From the NCBI RefSeq assembly GCF_001039355.2, contig NW_019775561.1, forward strand, positions 146,517 through 210,516: DNA of 64,000 nt. Reading direction: 5' to 3'. Positions 39,301 through 54,300 of this stretch are shown here, in pieces. The stretch is from Lingula anatina (taxonomy: Eukaryota; Brachiopoda; Lingulata; Lingulida; Lingulidae). The stretch's first letter is position 1. Every line of letters starts with the position of its first letter. A program made the position numbers and the translations under genes. The notes beneath the pieces are model-generated. The model was not told the DNA's origin and did not search any database. It worked only from the letters and a program-made list of their open reading frames with translations.

Positions 39301-42300
39301 TACATAATAAAATCTAAAGTACTGTGGTGTTTAGGTTATACATTTTCTTTTTTTACCACAGATTGGTTTAGAAAAGGATTCAAAAGGAATTAATATGTTG
39401 TATTAAGGTGATATGGTATCTTAAGTTACAAAGGACAGAAAAACAAAATCCCAACTTGCGACTTGGTGGAAGCAGTTTTAAGATGCAGCAATGGAAGTTA
39501 AGCATGTGACAATGCGTTGACATTGTAAATGTTAACACAAGGATGGGGACAGACAGCGACGGGAAGCAAGCCGAGTGACAATTATGACAACAACAAATGC
39601 AGACTGCCTCACTAAAAACATGTACTATTTGCAGCAGCAATTTCACTAACACTGAAGGGTGACAAATGCAAAGTCGAATTCATCGTAGCCGTGTGACAAT
39701 TAGAGGAAGCAATGTTAGTTATATATAATTAACAACTAATAGGATGGAATGTATAGTTGTTAGTATAATGAACAACTAGTGCCAATGTAAATACAGATAC
39801 ATAGGGGGCACTGAAACATGCAGCAACACAGTGGGGGTTTCCATGGCAACATCAAGTCAACATCCCATAATATCCTACCAGGCAAGGGAGAGGGCAGGCG
39901 TTCCTGCTCTCTTTGGGTCATTCTTTCGCTACTGATGTCTGAAAATTCCTCGCTGCCCGGACAGGAGCTACCCATGGAGCTAACGCTAGCACCATCCCCA
40001 CGCCCACTATAGCCTATGTAGGGTTAGACCATGGAAAAAGTGATACCGAATTAACATTTTCAAAGAGGGGAAATGTTGGTTTCAGAACGTTACTGTAAAT
40101 ATTCTTTAAGTGTCTGTATGTTTATGAGGCAAATGACTGAAAAATAATTATTTGTTAAAAAAAGTGAAGCTGTCAGCATCCTTAGTCTTTTTTTTTGTCT
40201 TTAAGATTTGAACTACTTCATCATATCCATTGTGATTGAGGAAAGAGCTACAGATATGAAAAATCATTGTTATCCAAACTGTGTTATTTATTACATACTA
40301 GAACACATACAAAAACATGCCTAGATTATATAAATATATTAAAAAAAACAAGTCTAGTAGACTTACAAAGAAAACAGAAGGAGGGACTCTTTAAAATCTT
40401 AACTCAAATATAATCAGAAGTAGCTTAGACAGACATAAGGAGACTTTGAAATAAATGTTAAAATTCTTTGAATAAAATCATGAAGACCAATGTACATTCC
40501 TTATAATTTGACATTGCATTTCAATTATGTCATTAAGTAATTATATTAACAAATTAACACACATGCACATACGTACACAGCATCACATTCAAAAAATTCT
40601 CTTTCGAACATTAAATCAATATTTTTATTGCAACTAAATATGACCAGACATCTTTGTTTTAAATCAGTCTACACCTTTATATAGCAAAAGATTATGATGA
40701 CTAAATCCAAAGAAATTCTTGACCAGAAAGTTTTCATACATCACAGTGACCATGGAATCGGAGCACCCTATCCAAAATTGCTGACCAGTTTTTGAGGGCT
40801 TTATTGCTAATTCGATGATTCTCAGTGAGGGAGGCACAATTTCTTCATGCCCATTGCAAAAGCATTAAAAAGTCTATCATTGGCCATATTTTAGACAAAA
40901 ATGCAAATAGACAAATGAATGTCATTCCCAAAATTTTTTCAAAAAGTATCACTTTTTCTCTCATAACAATTACGACTTCTGAATCAACTTTGCGGGTCAT
41001 TAAAGGATGCCTTTCTACTCTTCTTCCCACCTCATTTTTCTCTATAACACAAAATTTTGGACTTTCTCTCATCATGCTGCAGAGTTCGGGAAATTTATAA
41101 TATTTATAATTTTACAAACATGCTGGTTTCCTTGTAAACAAGTGAGGCTGCATCTACTGTAACTGTTCATGTCACTGGCATCCAATACTATTGTAGCACA
41201 ATATCTAGACCAATGAAATATATGGGTGCTGAAGGGCTCAACAAAGTGACCATTTTACATGGACATAATACTGACCTTCTAAGACATGAATTTTCAATCT
41301 AATCACAATGGTGTCATGCTTTCAGTTATTATTAATATGGTGCTACACAATAAACTGGAACAGGCACAGAGAATTGTGATCTTTATTTGTCAGATAATAA
41401 AGTTAGGGTACTGTAAGCTTCAAATCATTTCCGAAGTCTTTGCTTTTTCCTTATTTTTATTATATCTTATTATTTGTTTATGCCCTTACTTGGAAATGAG
41501 GTTAATGAGATTTTTACATTTCAAAATCATTGAACATCACCTAATTCACGCAATATTATTAATGAAAAAAAAAAAAAAGACAGTGAGTTTATCTGTACTA
41601 CATTGACCAAATTATATCAATGTTGTCTAAAAGACAGAGGAGAGGACACATCACCAAAATTTGGGAGCAAGCACCCAGACTACTTCCTAAGAAAAGCAGA
41701 TTAAATTAGTAAAACCCAACCAGAGATGCAAAAATGACCATCAATCCCCATAAGTACAAATATGTATTACATTCATATTTTGGAATTGTCAGCAAAACTG
41801 AGATGCATTAATTAATAAGCTTAGTGTTAAGTATTGTATGTCAACTGACTGTGACAGATGTCACATGTCAAATGACACACTTATGCCACATGCTAACAGC
41901 TTTGTGTGAGCCATCACATGAAAAATTGTATCATATCATATCAAATGACAGATTTCCTAGATGTCACACATCAAATGGCTGTACTTGCCAGATGTCATGA
42001 ATGAATGTCAACTGTCACATGACTAATTGTGTTAGATGTGACATGTCCTTACCTGACACAACTCCTACACTGTCATCGTAATCTGAGATGTCACTGTCGG
42101 TGTACGGTAGACCCCCACTTCCAGGCAGGTCATATGGATCCCCTCTTCTAGACTTCTGCTGCTTAGATAATTGGAAAAATACTGTAGAATTTCAGTAGTA
42201 ATTACAATCTCATAGACTTCTGAGGCTTAGATAAATGTAAACTAGAATAAATTAAAGCTTGAAAGGATACAACTTTTAAAATACTTTGATACAATTTAAT

Positions 42301-45300
42301 CAATAAATGTCATAGTATCCACCCTGTTAATATGATATATTTTTTTAATAAAAAGTACAAAAAGTTGAGCCAAATATAGTGTCAATCATCATGTTAATGT
42401 AGCCAAAAGCTGAGGCGAAAACATTGCAATAAAATATAAATGACATGTGATGTAACGGGGGCGGATTTAGGCCGTCTTCTGGGTCTTACTGAAGACGGTC
42501 AGATTTTCAAGTTTACACTGACAGGTGTCTAATGTTTTCTGACGGAAGACAGTCAAAATGGAGGATGGATCAACAAAGATAATTTGGAAGACTGTCAGAA
42601 AATATCTCTGGATCTGCCCCTGTGTAACTTACCCCGCGTGGTGTTGATGGTGTGGAGGCCTCCTCTTCTCTACGACTAAGAGGATAGAAGTAAGGTTCAT
42701 CTGTAAGGCAGGCACTTGACAGCTCTATTAGCACCTGAATTAAGAAATGTTTTATTTAGTCTGGTGGTTTTTTCTTCTCTACAAAAAGTGGGGTTGTGAC
42801 GCGATCTTTTCAAAATTGGGGAAAATTGTGAATTTTACAGATACTGAATATATTTGAGTCATAAATCTTTAAGATTTAAACACTCCCACTGAAATGGGAA
42901 AACTGAAAAACAGGCTACCTTATAATTCAATTTTATTCAGCAAAATCACCACAAATGCTACAAAGAAACATTATTGTACTGCTTACAAAACAGTATATTT
43001 GAAAATAAGTCAATAATGTAGTAATATGTGCCGGAAGGTGATGTGGCGCGTCTTGGTCACGTGATTTGGTAGAGAGGGAAAAAAAATCGTGTGACAGGCC
43101 ATGTCAAGTGAAAGGTACTATACAACATTCCGCCATAATAATTTCACATGAAGCTTTTGGTTTTATTCATGATCAAATTACATTGAATCACAACATTTGG
43201 CGACGAGGATGAGATTTTTCTCCATTGAAAAGATCCATACACAATCTCAGACTACAGTTGTATCAAATAAAATGTATATCTCCAATAACTTCACAATTAT
43301 TATTTCTCATGTTATCTACCTCTCCAATTAGTTCACTATTCCTATTCCTAGAGTAGTTCCACACTTAAATTTCACCCAGCTTCCCACATTACATTTACCT
43401 CTCCAATTAGTTCACTATTCCTATTCCTGGAGTAGTTCCACACCGTCACCTCCAGGGCGCGCTTGTGGAAGTCAACCTGTCGCAGTCCTGGGAACACGAA
43501 GGTCTCGTTCCAGGTGGGTTCCACAGTATGGGCTACAGGTTTAGTCTTGTGGGGGACTTTAGCACTGGAAATAAATCAAAATTAATTAATATATTAATTA
43601 AAAATAAGTGAATAAGATAAATAAATAAATAAGTTAATTATTAAGAGACTGTCAAATAACCAACAAGCAGTGTAGGTTTGTCTAGTGAGTTTTGCTATAT
43701 ATTTCATTTTTTTCTACATACTAGTACAGAACAAAGTTTAGTCATCTCTACATAAGGTCACTCAATGGCACTTAACCTGTGACCTTCTATCAGAAATCAT
43801 GCAGACTTTTAGAGTGGTTTTGGCAGAGTGGCCACTTAGTAGCCCAACTACATGAAAGACATGGCTAGCTTAAAAGAAGAGGGTAAAACAAGGGAAAGAG
43901 TGGGCAAAATTTAATTACCTTCTATCTGGAAGCAGGTAGACTTTCACAAAGGGGTTTGGCGGAGTGGACTGCTCTAGACACGGCAGTTCAATAGCACTGA
44001 GAATGGTGACTATCAGCTGTTCATTTCGGCTCTCGTACCACAACTTGATCTGCAGAGAGAAAGAAATCAAAGTCACTCAGGATTCATTTACATTCAAGGT
44101 GTACATGTATGTTCTGATTCATCCACTAGTAATTTCAGTAAAATAAACAAAAAAATAGAAACACATGCTCACATGCATACAGATGGTATAAAGTTTAATA
44201 TATTTCTCATAATAAAAACTTAACTTAATGTATCCTATTTGAGAATTATCAATTACCATAATTCTTTAATTATTGTCTATGAGCTCAAGTCATGCACTTG
44301 ACAATTCTTGATAAAACCACTGAATGTGCTAGTTATGACACCATCTCTATAGCCACAACTTGCACATTCATGAACCTCTCATAGCTGTGCTAAAAAACAC
44401 TGAATGCGTTAGGTGTGACAGTATCTCTACAGTCACAACTAACACAATCAAACTTCTCACAGCTGTGCTATGAACCACAGAATGCGTTAGGTGTGACAAC
44501 ATCTCTCAGCTAACACAGTCTGTGACATACCTGTATCTGGCCACAGGGCAGCGGTGACACTCTGCGAGGACTCGTACCAGGTGACCCAGGTGAGGTGATC
44601 GAGATACTGGGGCGTTTGTGACGCAGAGAGGCGGATGAGGGCTGATCAGGATAATCTGGAACGAGGTAAATGGTACTCGATTCAAAATGAAGCATTACAA
44701 TATGACTAAATATAATAAATTGTAATGATGTATCATAAAATGTGGAAAATATAAAATAGATATATATTACCTACAACAGGTGGTTTATGACTAATAATGA
44801 AACAGAAATATTATTATTTATCAAACACTGGATAACATAAATAAAACCAATGCATTGTTGATTAAAAATAGGGGTATCACATATCGGATAATTTAAAATA
44901 CATAGTGGTAAGCACTGTCATTGTTAAATAGAAACGGTTTTAATGATTTAAATATTTCATGCTACAAATAAAATAGGGGTATTGTTATTGATAATGAAAT
45001 GGGGGTGTCACAATTGACATACTGAACAATATAAATAATAAATAAAATGGGGGCATTGCACTCAAGGTGATGAACAAGGGAAAAAAGGTCAATCACCCTG
45101 AAAATAAGGCACAATCATAATAATTTCCTTTGAATTGCTGACTTCAACCTTTCATCAATGAATCCGTAACGAATGCATTGCTGCAAGTTCTTTGGTTGTG
45201 AAGGTTCTAATATTAGGATATTTATCATTCAGCTGTGTTTACTGGAAATCATCTCTGCTCTGGCAGATCTGGGGGGAGAGAGGAGGGGGGGGGAGGCAAA

Positions 45301-48300
45301 AGAATCTTGAATCTTGACTGAGGTTGAAGGAAATGGTACCATATCCTGTAGGACATTATTGTACAAAAAATGGTCTGATGCCACTCATGGTCATTATTTT
45401 ACTCTATTTTCTTTATTTTTATCTGGATGAGAGAGGAAACGGGGCCATCTCAAAAGCTGCCTACTGTCCAGCCTATACCTACTGCAATGGCAGATGCAGG
45501 GTTATTTGGGAGAAGGGTCTGGTTTTTAGAAATGACAGGCTGCGGATGCCCGCCCCTGACACCCTTCTATAAATCTGCCACTCCACTGATACCTTCTGTT
45601 GCCAAGCTCCTCGTATCAGTCACATATCTTATTGGTAAACAGGTCCAACACATCATCAGTAATCTCCCCAGCACAGCTGTCAAATGTTCCTGCGTGCCAA
45701 TTTCTCAGGGAAAATCAATAAGTTTATTACCCGTAGCAGCAGACATGCATCAGAATGTGTCCAAATGTGGCCGTAAATGGTTTAGGGTTAAATTATGCCG
45801 GTGTTTTCGCACCAAGAGTTCTCTGTTCTCAAGCCTAAGGCCAAATCAAAACCGAGCTCACATGCACTTGTCTCCAGTGCCAGACAATTTTATGGTTATA
45901 TACATGTATTGCTTGTAAGACTTGAACTAAGATGAGTAATCAAGTGACCATCAACATGAAAATGTCCAGTAAGTAAAATGTCCTGTTACTAAAATGATTG
46001 GGGAAGGGAAGGGAGGGGGTAATGCCTGTAAATAGTTTTAACTTTTGTAAAAAAAAAAAAAAGTTCTGTTATAAGAGCATGTTCAATGACTGAGGCTGAT
46101 CATGGCTGGGTCATATTACTGTTACTCTTGTTTTCAGGACACAGACGAGAACGCATTAAGTTATCCTCAGTAGTCTTCAAAGGGATCGTTTATTTGATAG
46201 ATGAAGCGATTAAGGACACACGAGCACTCAGAAGAGGTTCAGACCTTACGAATAACTTCATATAACTTCTCCAGAGTCATGTATGATCAATTGTAGCTAT
46301 CAAAATGACTGTGTATGTGAAATACAGAAATTGTACCAAACAAATACATGAGAAAAATTGTTCAACTGCTACTAGCTTTTGTAACACAATGCTGATGAGT
46401 TCCTCATTAATTTTATAAGTAATGTAAATAATCATAAAAATGAACAATGAAGTTGAGAATTTAAACTGTAAAATGCTCTTGTGGTCCTCAATGAATGTTA
46501 TAATAATAATATAATAATAATGGTTAATGTTACTTATATGCCATGCCATTTGGTTATGATCAAGCTCCTCATGAAGCAAGCCTTGTACACATTTCCCTCA
46601 ACAAAACCCTGGCTTTCTGAGGTAACTGAAAATTCACCCCAACCCATCAAACTGAAAACAACACTGGCATACTAATAATTAACAGAGGGTACATTTCCAG
46701 TTACCTATTAAACTCAGGGTGTTATTGGACACAGCAGATACATGTAAGTGTGGTTATAATAGAGAAAGTTGTCAGGTCATGCAGGTTAAATAGTCATTGA
46801 GTCATATTTCACATACTAAATTTTTAAAAGTTTAAATCTATTACTGGACTGAGACTATATTGTATTTCCAGTAAAATTGAGAAAACCCAGTTGCATATAT
46901 TTTTTAGTTTTCAGACTGAAGATAGTAATTACTATATACTGTAGGGCCATGCATGGTTATGGTTATTATACATGTATGGTTATTATACATGTATGGTTAT
47001 GTTCTAAGGTTATCATACGGCTATGTCATAAGGTACATAAGTTATGGATATTACATAAGTGTTAAACAGGCTCATAGCCATGGAGGTTAGAACAAGCATA
47101 CTTTTTTGATGGGAAAATATGGTTCTAGGTAAGAATAGATCTTGGCCACAAAGATTTCATAGCAAAAGGTCCAATTAAAAAAAACCTTTGAAATAGCTGA
47201 CTTCGAGTCTGTTCTAATTTTAGAGCAGTCTAGACGGTTATCAAGATGCACATAATTGGAAGTTGGAACTAGACAGGAAGGATAATTACATTGGGTTTAG
47301 TATCTAGACAAAACGACAAGATATCAAGAAAGATCCTCAGCCTGTTAAACTAAAAGCCATCTCTTTATAAAACATTCCAATAGATTGGTTTTAGTTGCAT
47401 GTGACTTTGTGCACCATATTGTTAGTCAGCAAAGTGGGGGATTATATATAATTTTATTGACTCTATAGATAGACTTCAGGTTTCTATGATCTTATATTAT
47501 TAGCTATTTCATGTCCTCGTGAAGAGGTTGCAAGCTAGGTTATTTCTTGTGAGTTAGTTCAGGTCCAGAGTACTATTTCATAAAAGAACTTTAGCCTGTA
47601 AAATGGTCTAAATTTTCTGATCAAAATTTTGGTTTAATTTGACCCAAGAAAAATCAGTAGAAGACCAATTAAACAAAATGATGTGTCTGTTTTAGAACCA
47701 GAATAATGTTTCAGACTTTTTTTTCAATAAACTTGATTATTATGGGAGCACCTTGAAAACAGAAGACCAAACTTTTGGTCTAAAATTTAAGATCAAATTT
47801 TAGGTTTAAGTTCTTTTGTGAGATGGGCTCGAAAAATAGAATCACAAGAATTTATATAAAAGCCATGGTTATTCTATGTGATTCAGGGGCGGATTTAGGC
47901 CGTCTTCTGGGTCTTCCGGAAGACGGTCAGATTCTCAAGTTTACATTGTCGGGCATCTTATATTTTCTGTCGGAAGACGGTCAAAAATGGAGGATGGATC
48001 AACAAAGATAATTTGGAAGACTGTCAGAAAATATCTCTGGATCCGCCCTGTGATTATCATCTAGATATATTTACCATCCTTCTACTTACCAACTGGAGTG
48101 TGTATGTATGCAGTGGAAAAGAACCAGGAATATTTTAGTCTGAAGAAATGTAAAATAGTAAGTAACAGTGTGTTTTCATTTATCCTGTTGATTTATATCA
48201 GGCTTTTTTCTCCACATCAAACTGACTTGAGTAGGATTTCACTTCACATGCCTTTGGTGAGATTTTTGTCGCCAACTTATTAGCGCTATTCAACTCCAAT

Positions 48301-51300
48301 CAGCTGAACGAGACTTTTGTCTCTCACCCATATTAAATTGAAATGGCTGTTTTACACCAGTTTCCTTCGTCAAAGTTTCCATTTCTCACCCAGATTATGA
48401 TGAAAAGGCCAATTTCCCCTCAATATTGTGTTAGATGAGATTTCTGTGTTTTGACTAAATTGAGTTGGAAAGGACATTTACGACAACCTTTAAGTGTGAT
48501 TGTGTTTGATTATCATGAAAAAGACACTGTTTCAGAGGTTATAATGGAACAGAGAATGTCCACAACAATGGTAATTCCTAGATTTTTTCAAACATCTCAA
48601 CTGTTGTCATTTTTTTCATTTTTGAGATTTATCAATTTTAATTATTAAAAAAAATGTATTTTATGACATAAAACCAACTTAAAATTTCTTCATCTCCATT
48701 TCCACGTCTTACAAACAGAACACTGTTTTGGAAAATACCATTAATTCATGCAGTTCAACATCAGTAAATTCTTATGGTATTTCTAAGATAAGACAAGGGA
48801 GAAACCATTTTTCGTCACACCCCCTACCTTGCCGATCCACTTTCTCTCGTTCCCTGTGTTCCCTATGTTCTCTGTGTTCCCGGTCCCTGTGTTCTCTGTC
48901 ATGATTGCCATGAACCATATCAGATCTGAATAATTAAAAGAGAACATTACAGTTAACAACATAGAGGTAAACAGTGGATTCTTTAGGAAAACAAATCATG
49001 AAAATACAAGTGTTGAAGGATCCATAAAAATAATATGTCTGGGTTTATGATAATAATTAAAAAAAAAAGATTAAAAATATATATTTAATTTTTGTGTTTT
49101 TTTAAATATAACCCTGTACGAAATCTGAGCCAATGAGATTATTTTATGATAGAAAGACTGTCATATGTGCGTATATAATCCCCTTTTACAATGAGTGGTA
49201 CAGTTTTCTACATCACATCAATATGAGAGATAAACAGCCTGGGAATTATATAAGAAATGACTGTGTATTATGTTACAGCTCCCAGTATGGATAACGAGTC
49301 AAACGATCCTAATCGGGAACTCATATAAATGAATAAAGAAAGAAACATAACTGCACTAACTAGCAACCATTCAATCCCAGAATGCACTTACTCTATATTT
49401 CGATGGACAATCAATTCCACCTGAGGCTCCTGTTTCGACTCCATGATAATATCGTACACGTCCTCAAATGTTGCCGCTTGTAACGACCTTCCGTTCCACT
49501 CTATGACTTCATCGCCAGGGCGTAATTTCCCCACTACGTCTGCAATGCTGCCTTTTTTAACTTTGGTTACGAATGCGCCAAGCTGGCCTCCCTCTGTCAC
49601 CTTTCCTCCAACCACTTTGAGACCTGAAATTTTCAACAATATGAAAATTACGAAGCAAAAAATAATAATAAATAAATAAATGAAATGAAATGAAAATAAA
49701 AAATAAGCGCTTTTCTACAAGGAAGATTTTACAAGCATTTGTACACTTGCAGAAACATAGAAGCCACATGTACTAGGTAAAACGCATGTCTCTCCAACAA
49801 TTGCGTACATCGCATCCTTCCCACAATGCATTTCACCACTACTAATACACACCGGTACATCTAAACATACCACAATAAATCAACCACAAAGTCAGCTTTG
49901 TACTATGCCCTCTTTTTAAGGAAGCTATTCAAAAAGCACAATCATTTCTATTAAAATTTTCTCTCAAATATAACCAACTCCATGCAGCGGACTTCCCATA
50001 GCTCATCCTGTGCAAAATAACTCAAATTATCCTTTATCTTGAACAAATTTCATGGAACAGATTTTTTCTTTCTACAGCTGAAATTTGTGAGGATTGTGAA
50101 CAAATTTTCAGGTTACTAAGTGACATTGTTATGTGAAGTCTGACAGTCAGCATATGAAATATTGACTGGCAGAATATCTCATTCAATTTTTCTGTAGCCA
50201 TTGACAAATGGATTTTTATTTGTTGATTGAAAATGCACAACTAATAAAACTGTTTCATATTATGTGCAGTCTAAGTAATGTGATAGTATATAATTTTACA
50301 ATGTAGAATACGCAAAAATACATGAAGTTGGTACCTCTGATATAATAGAGCACATTAAACATTAATAACCACAATACACTGTAGGAAATAAGCTAGCACA
50401 CGAGAAAACCACATCTCCAGTCCCTGAGTCACACTTAACATGCATGTTTAGCTTATTTGACAGTTCTACATGATTCTGTGCTTCACATTATACAACTTGC
50501 ATAACTGAGTTGTAAAGTATGTAAAATTTAAAGGTCTAGAGCAATTACAGCACTAGATTATTTCACATGGCTTGTGCTGTTTCTAACTGCTACCGAAGTT
50601 CTACTTCTATACATGGATAACATATTAAAAGGACAACTATAAAATCTAACACATTTCCTTGTGCACTCTATCATATATACAAACTACATGTAGCACATGT
50701 ACCATGGATGATAATGTGGTTTAGTGAAAAGTTGGAAAATATGGTGTGGGGTCCAGGTGGCCGCCAAGGCCAATGATATTTTTGGTTTCCAAAAAGTCGA
50801 AAATTTGCCGACAGTTAGAAAAGTCTCATCCCTACATGTACTTTACAATATCATGACCATTTGAACAGTATAATTCTTACCCAGAATTCCCCCAGAATCT
50901 TTCCCCTTCCCGTCCGCGACACCCTTTTTCAAGATCATGTGACCTATGACTTTCTTTCCATCGTCTGCGGTCCGCCAAGTGACTGGGTGCTGAAAAACAT
51001 AAATAAACATGTGACCACGCAAATAAATAAACAAATGAAAATGCAGATTTTATGAAAAATAAACATTAAATAAAATGCATGTTCAAATATTTTCAAAAAT
51101 TGTGCATGCTTACTTGATGGTGAAGCCTTTGCCTAACCAAAAAGTTATTTTTATGTATTCAACATTTCTATTTCTCTTTAAAAAAACCCTTTATTATAAA
51201 TATTTTACTGCTACTTTTAAATTTTCTTTTAATCTGGTAAATACATTAATTTTTTAAATAATTAAAAACAGATAGAGTGAGAACTATTCTATAATGAAGG

Positions 51301-54300
51301 CTGCATGCAATTCTAGAAACTGTTACAGACAAAAATTAGGGCAATTTGAAAAAACATGTGCCAAAGGCACAATAAGACAAGTCCCAATTCAGACTGAAAA
51401 ACAATCCATCTTTCATCATAAAACAATGAAAACTGATAACTAGGAATAAAAAGTTTTGTGGTACAATACATTGTCTCTCTTTCTGTGACTTAAATTATGA
51501 AGACACAAGTTGGAATATTTTTTTTCGGTCTGAAGCAGTACTTGTCTGAAGAGGTCTACAGAGCTACAAACATTTCAGTCAAATTACAGCTATAAAATAT
51601 TTAAAAGAAAATGAGGGGGCAGCAGACTGATGTAGACGCTTCAAGAAAATGCTCAACAAAATCATGCATACATAAGTGTATGATATAAGCTAACATTTGA
51701 CAAAATGCTGTTCATTTTTTTTTTCACTATTTCATAAAATTCCAGGTACTGACATTTACATACAGCCTTCACAATTAAGTTAAATGTCATGCCAAATATC
51801 ACCAACTTCCACAACATTAATGAGAACACAATATGTGTGGAAAGAAGAAGAAAACACAATATCATATGGGAACTAGAAAGCCACCTGGAAATATTGTAGT
51901 CCCTATAATGGACAAGTTCAGTGTAAAGAAATCAGAATACCAAAACGGTAACTGTTGTATTGTTCCTTTATCCCCCAAACAGGGACTCACTCATAAAAAT
52001 CATCAACAGTTTTTAAAAAGAGGGTTTAATGGAAGCCTCCCAACTCCTTACCCAAAGAAAGCGAGAAAAAAGTGCCAAATTTTATTAAAAATACCCCTAG
52101 GGCTTAGTTTGCAAATTGCAAGCAAATTTCACAACCAAACACAATGCTGAAGTTGCTAAATTGTGCTAGAGAAGACCAATGCATACATTTCTTTGCTTTT
52201 AAATTAACAGGAAAACTGGTGCCAAAATGGCAGGTGAATTTTGTACATCCTTTTTGAAATAACAAATCTGTAATTAAAGATACTTTACTTAGATCTTGTA
52301 AGTGTATGCACTCAAATGTGAATGGTGAGATAAGGAAATTGCTTCAGTTCAAAAACATCCATTCAAAAAAGTGATCTATGAGCAGTATGCATTGTAGAAC
52401 CCACTGAAGAAAAAAAAAGAAAACATTTTCAGTATCCCCTGCAGTTTTCTCCCTTAATACTGATATGTTCATAATAAAAACAAATGGTACAAATTATCAT
52501 ACGTTGACAATAAAGGAATATACAAGTAATATTCAACCAACTGACCATAACATATAAAAAATTATGTACTGTACGAAACTTAATGTACCATATGATTGTA
52601 GTGTTAGTCTAAAAATTCCAAAACCAACCTAAGAAGAAAGCAATTTGAGGTTTTTAAAAAAGCAACAGTGTTACACTACTTATTTCAGATTTGTACAGGC
52701 ATTAAACTCTTGAGTAATACAAATTAACTTCCATACAAATTTGAAACTTCTTATAGCACACTGCTGCTTAGATTTGCAATTAAGAAGTCCCAAGAATAAA
52801 AATCCACCAATCTAGCAACTATTTCTATGCTACCCTACCGGGGATACTGAAACTGCTAAAAGGGGATATTGAAACTGCTGGTTTTCCCCACACCCAATGG
52901 TACTGTGTACCTTAGTGCTGTCTTCATATAGAGTCTGATTACTGCTTGACAGACCAGTGTCAATTCCAGAGTCTTTTATAGGCACTTCAGACCATCTGTG
53001 ATCATTCCGATCATTCCTCATGTGACCTTGGCCTAATTGACCTTCACCTTGACCTAAACGGCCTTGAGACCGACCTCGACTGCTCAAGGTCACCCCTTTC
53101 TTTTGCATAGCATGTGAATCTGGGTTCGGATGGGTTTCTAGTTCCCCTAAAATGAAAGTGAATAATCAAAAGAATAGGACAGAAAGCTTATAGGTGGAAC
53201 AAAAAAATAATACTGTAACACAGAATGTGCAGCGCTGGGAAGTTTTGGCACCTGGCCAACATACAGGGTGCAGAAAAAAAATTCCCGTCAAAAGAAACTT
53301 TGTCTCCTGAAGTGGAAATTACTTTTGACTCCCTCCATAAATCTGACAATTCCCTCCTCTTTTGGGTATGTGACCTGGGATATACATTTCTTTTTATTGA
53401 AATGAATGTTGTTTTTGATGCATCCATTTTTTAGAAGGAAAAGTGGTTGCATGGTTGGAATTATTATAACAAAAATGATTCATGCATAGCTGGAAGCAAT
53501 AGAGGGATCACGCAGAGGATTCATGCTACTACAAATATTGTTTTTCTGATTAATATAGCATATCCCTACAACCCCCAAATAAAAAAATAAATAAATAGTG
53601 CTCTACTGAGCATGAGTATATTAATTGCGAAAATGTGAGTCACGTCAATGTGACCTAGGTATTGGAAGTGATAAACAGATTCTAATTTCCTGTCAAGCTC
53701 ATTTGTGAGAGCTCTCACTAATGAAAGGTCAGTTACTGGCTTAACCTACATATTATAAATTCTTTACCGTAGTTCTATACCCAATGACTACTAACATGTG
53801 GTATAAAATTGGCCAAATAAAGTTTAGAAATTGGACAAATCAGTAATTATAGTTGGTCTTATATTTCTTCATTTTAGTAGTGTTTGTTCTGAGTTATGTA
53901 CTTGTTTTTTATTCATATTATGAGAAAAAAGTCAACACATAGCACTATGTTCAACATTTTTTGGCATTCAATAGATGGCATCCCATAAATCATTGTTCAA
54001 AATGGACTGTTACATATCCCAAGAAACACATGCCCAAATGGGGATCTGTGGTCTGGTATAACAACAACAGTAATAGATCTGTTCTAGCTGTAACATCTAA
54101 AACTACACCTACAGATGGTTATACTTTGGGTACCAACACTTTGCAGCAGACAGTAGACGCATTAAATGCCACAGGGAGGAAATTTCTTTCTGTTATTTCT
54201 AATGTTAGATCCATTGCAGGACATTACTTCTAATATCCAAATAAAATCAGATATCACAAATTGTATGACCATTTTTAAAATATGTTTTTGTTTGTTTGCT

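Noticed and set aside
45427-45918. 163-codon plus-strand frame inside a RIM intron
   Set aside because: No recognisable domain, no signal peptide and no splice or promoter context; it is the length chance allows in a region of locally higher GC.
53961-54233. 90-codon plus-strand frame in the RIM intron next to exon 2b
   Set aside because: No motif and no signals; opposite strand to the gene. Could be a decayed element fragment, but I cannot support it.
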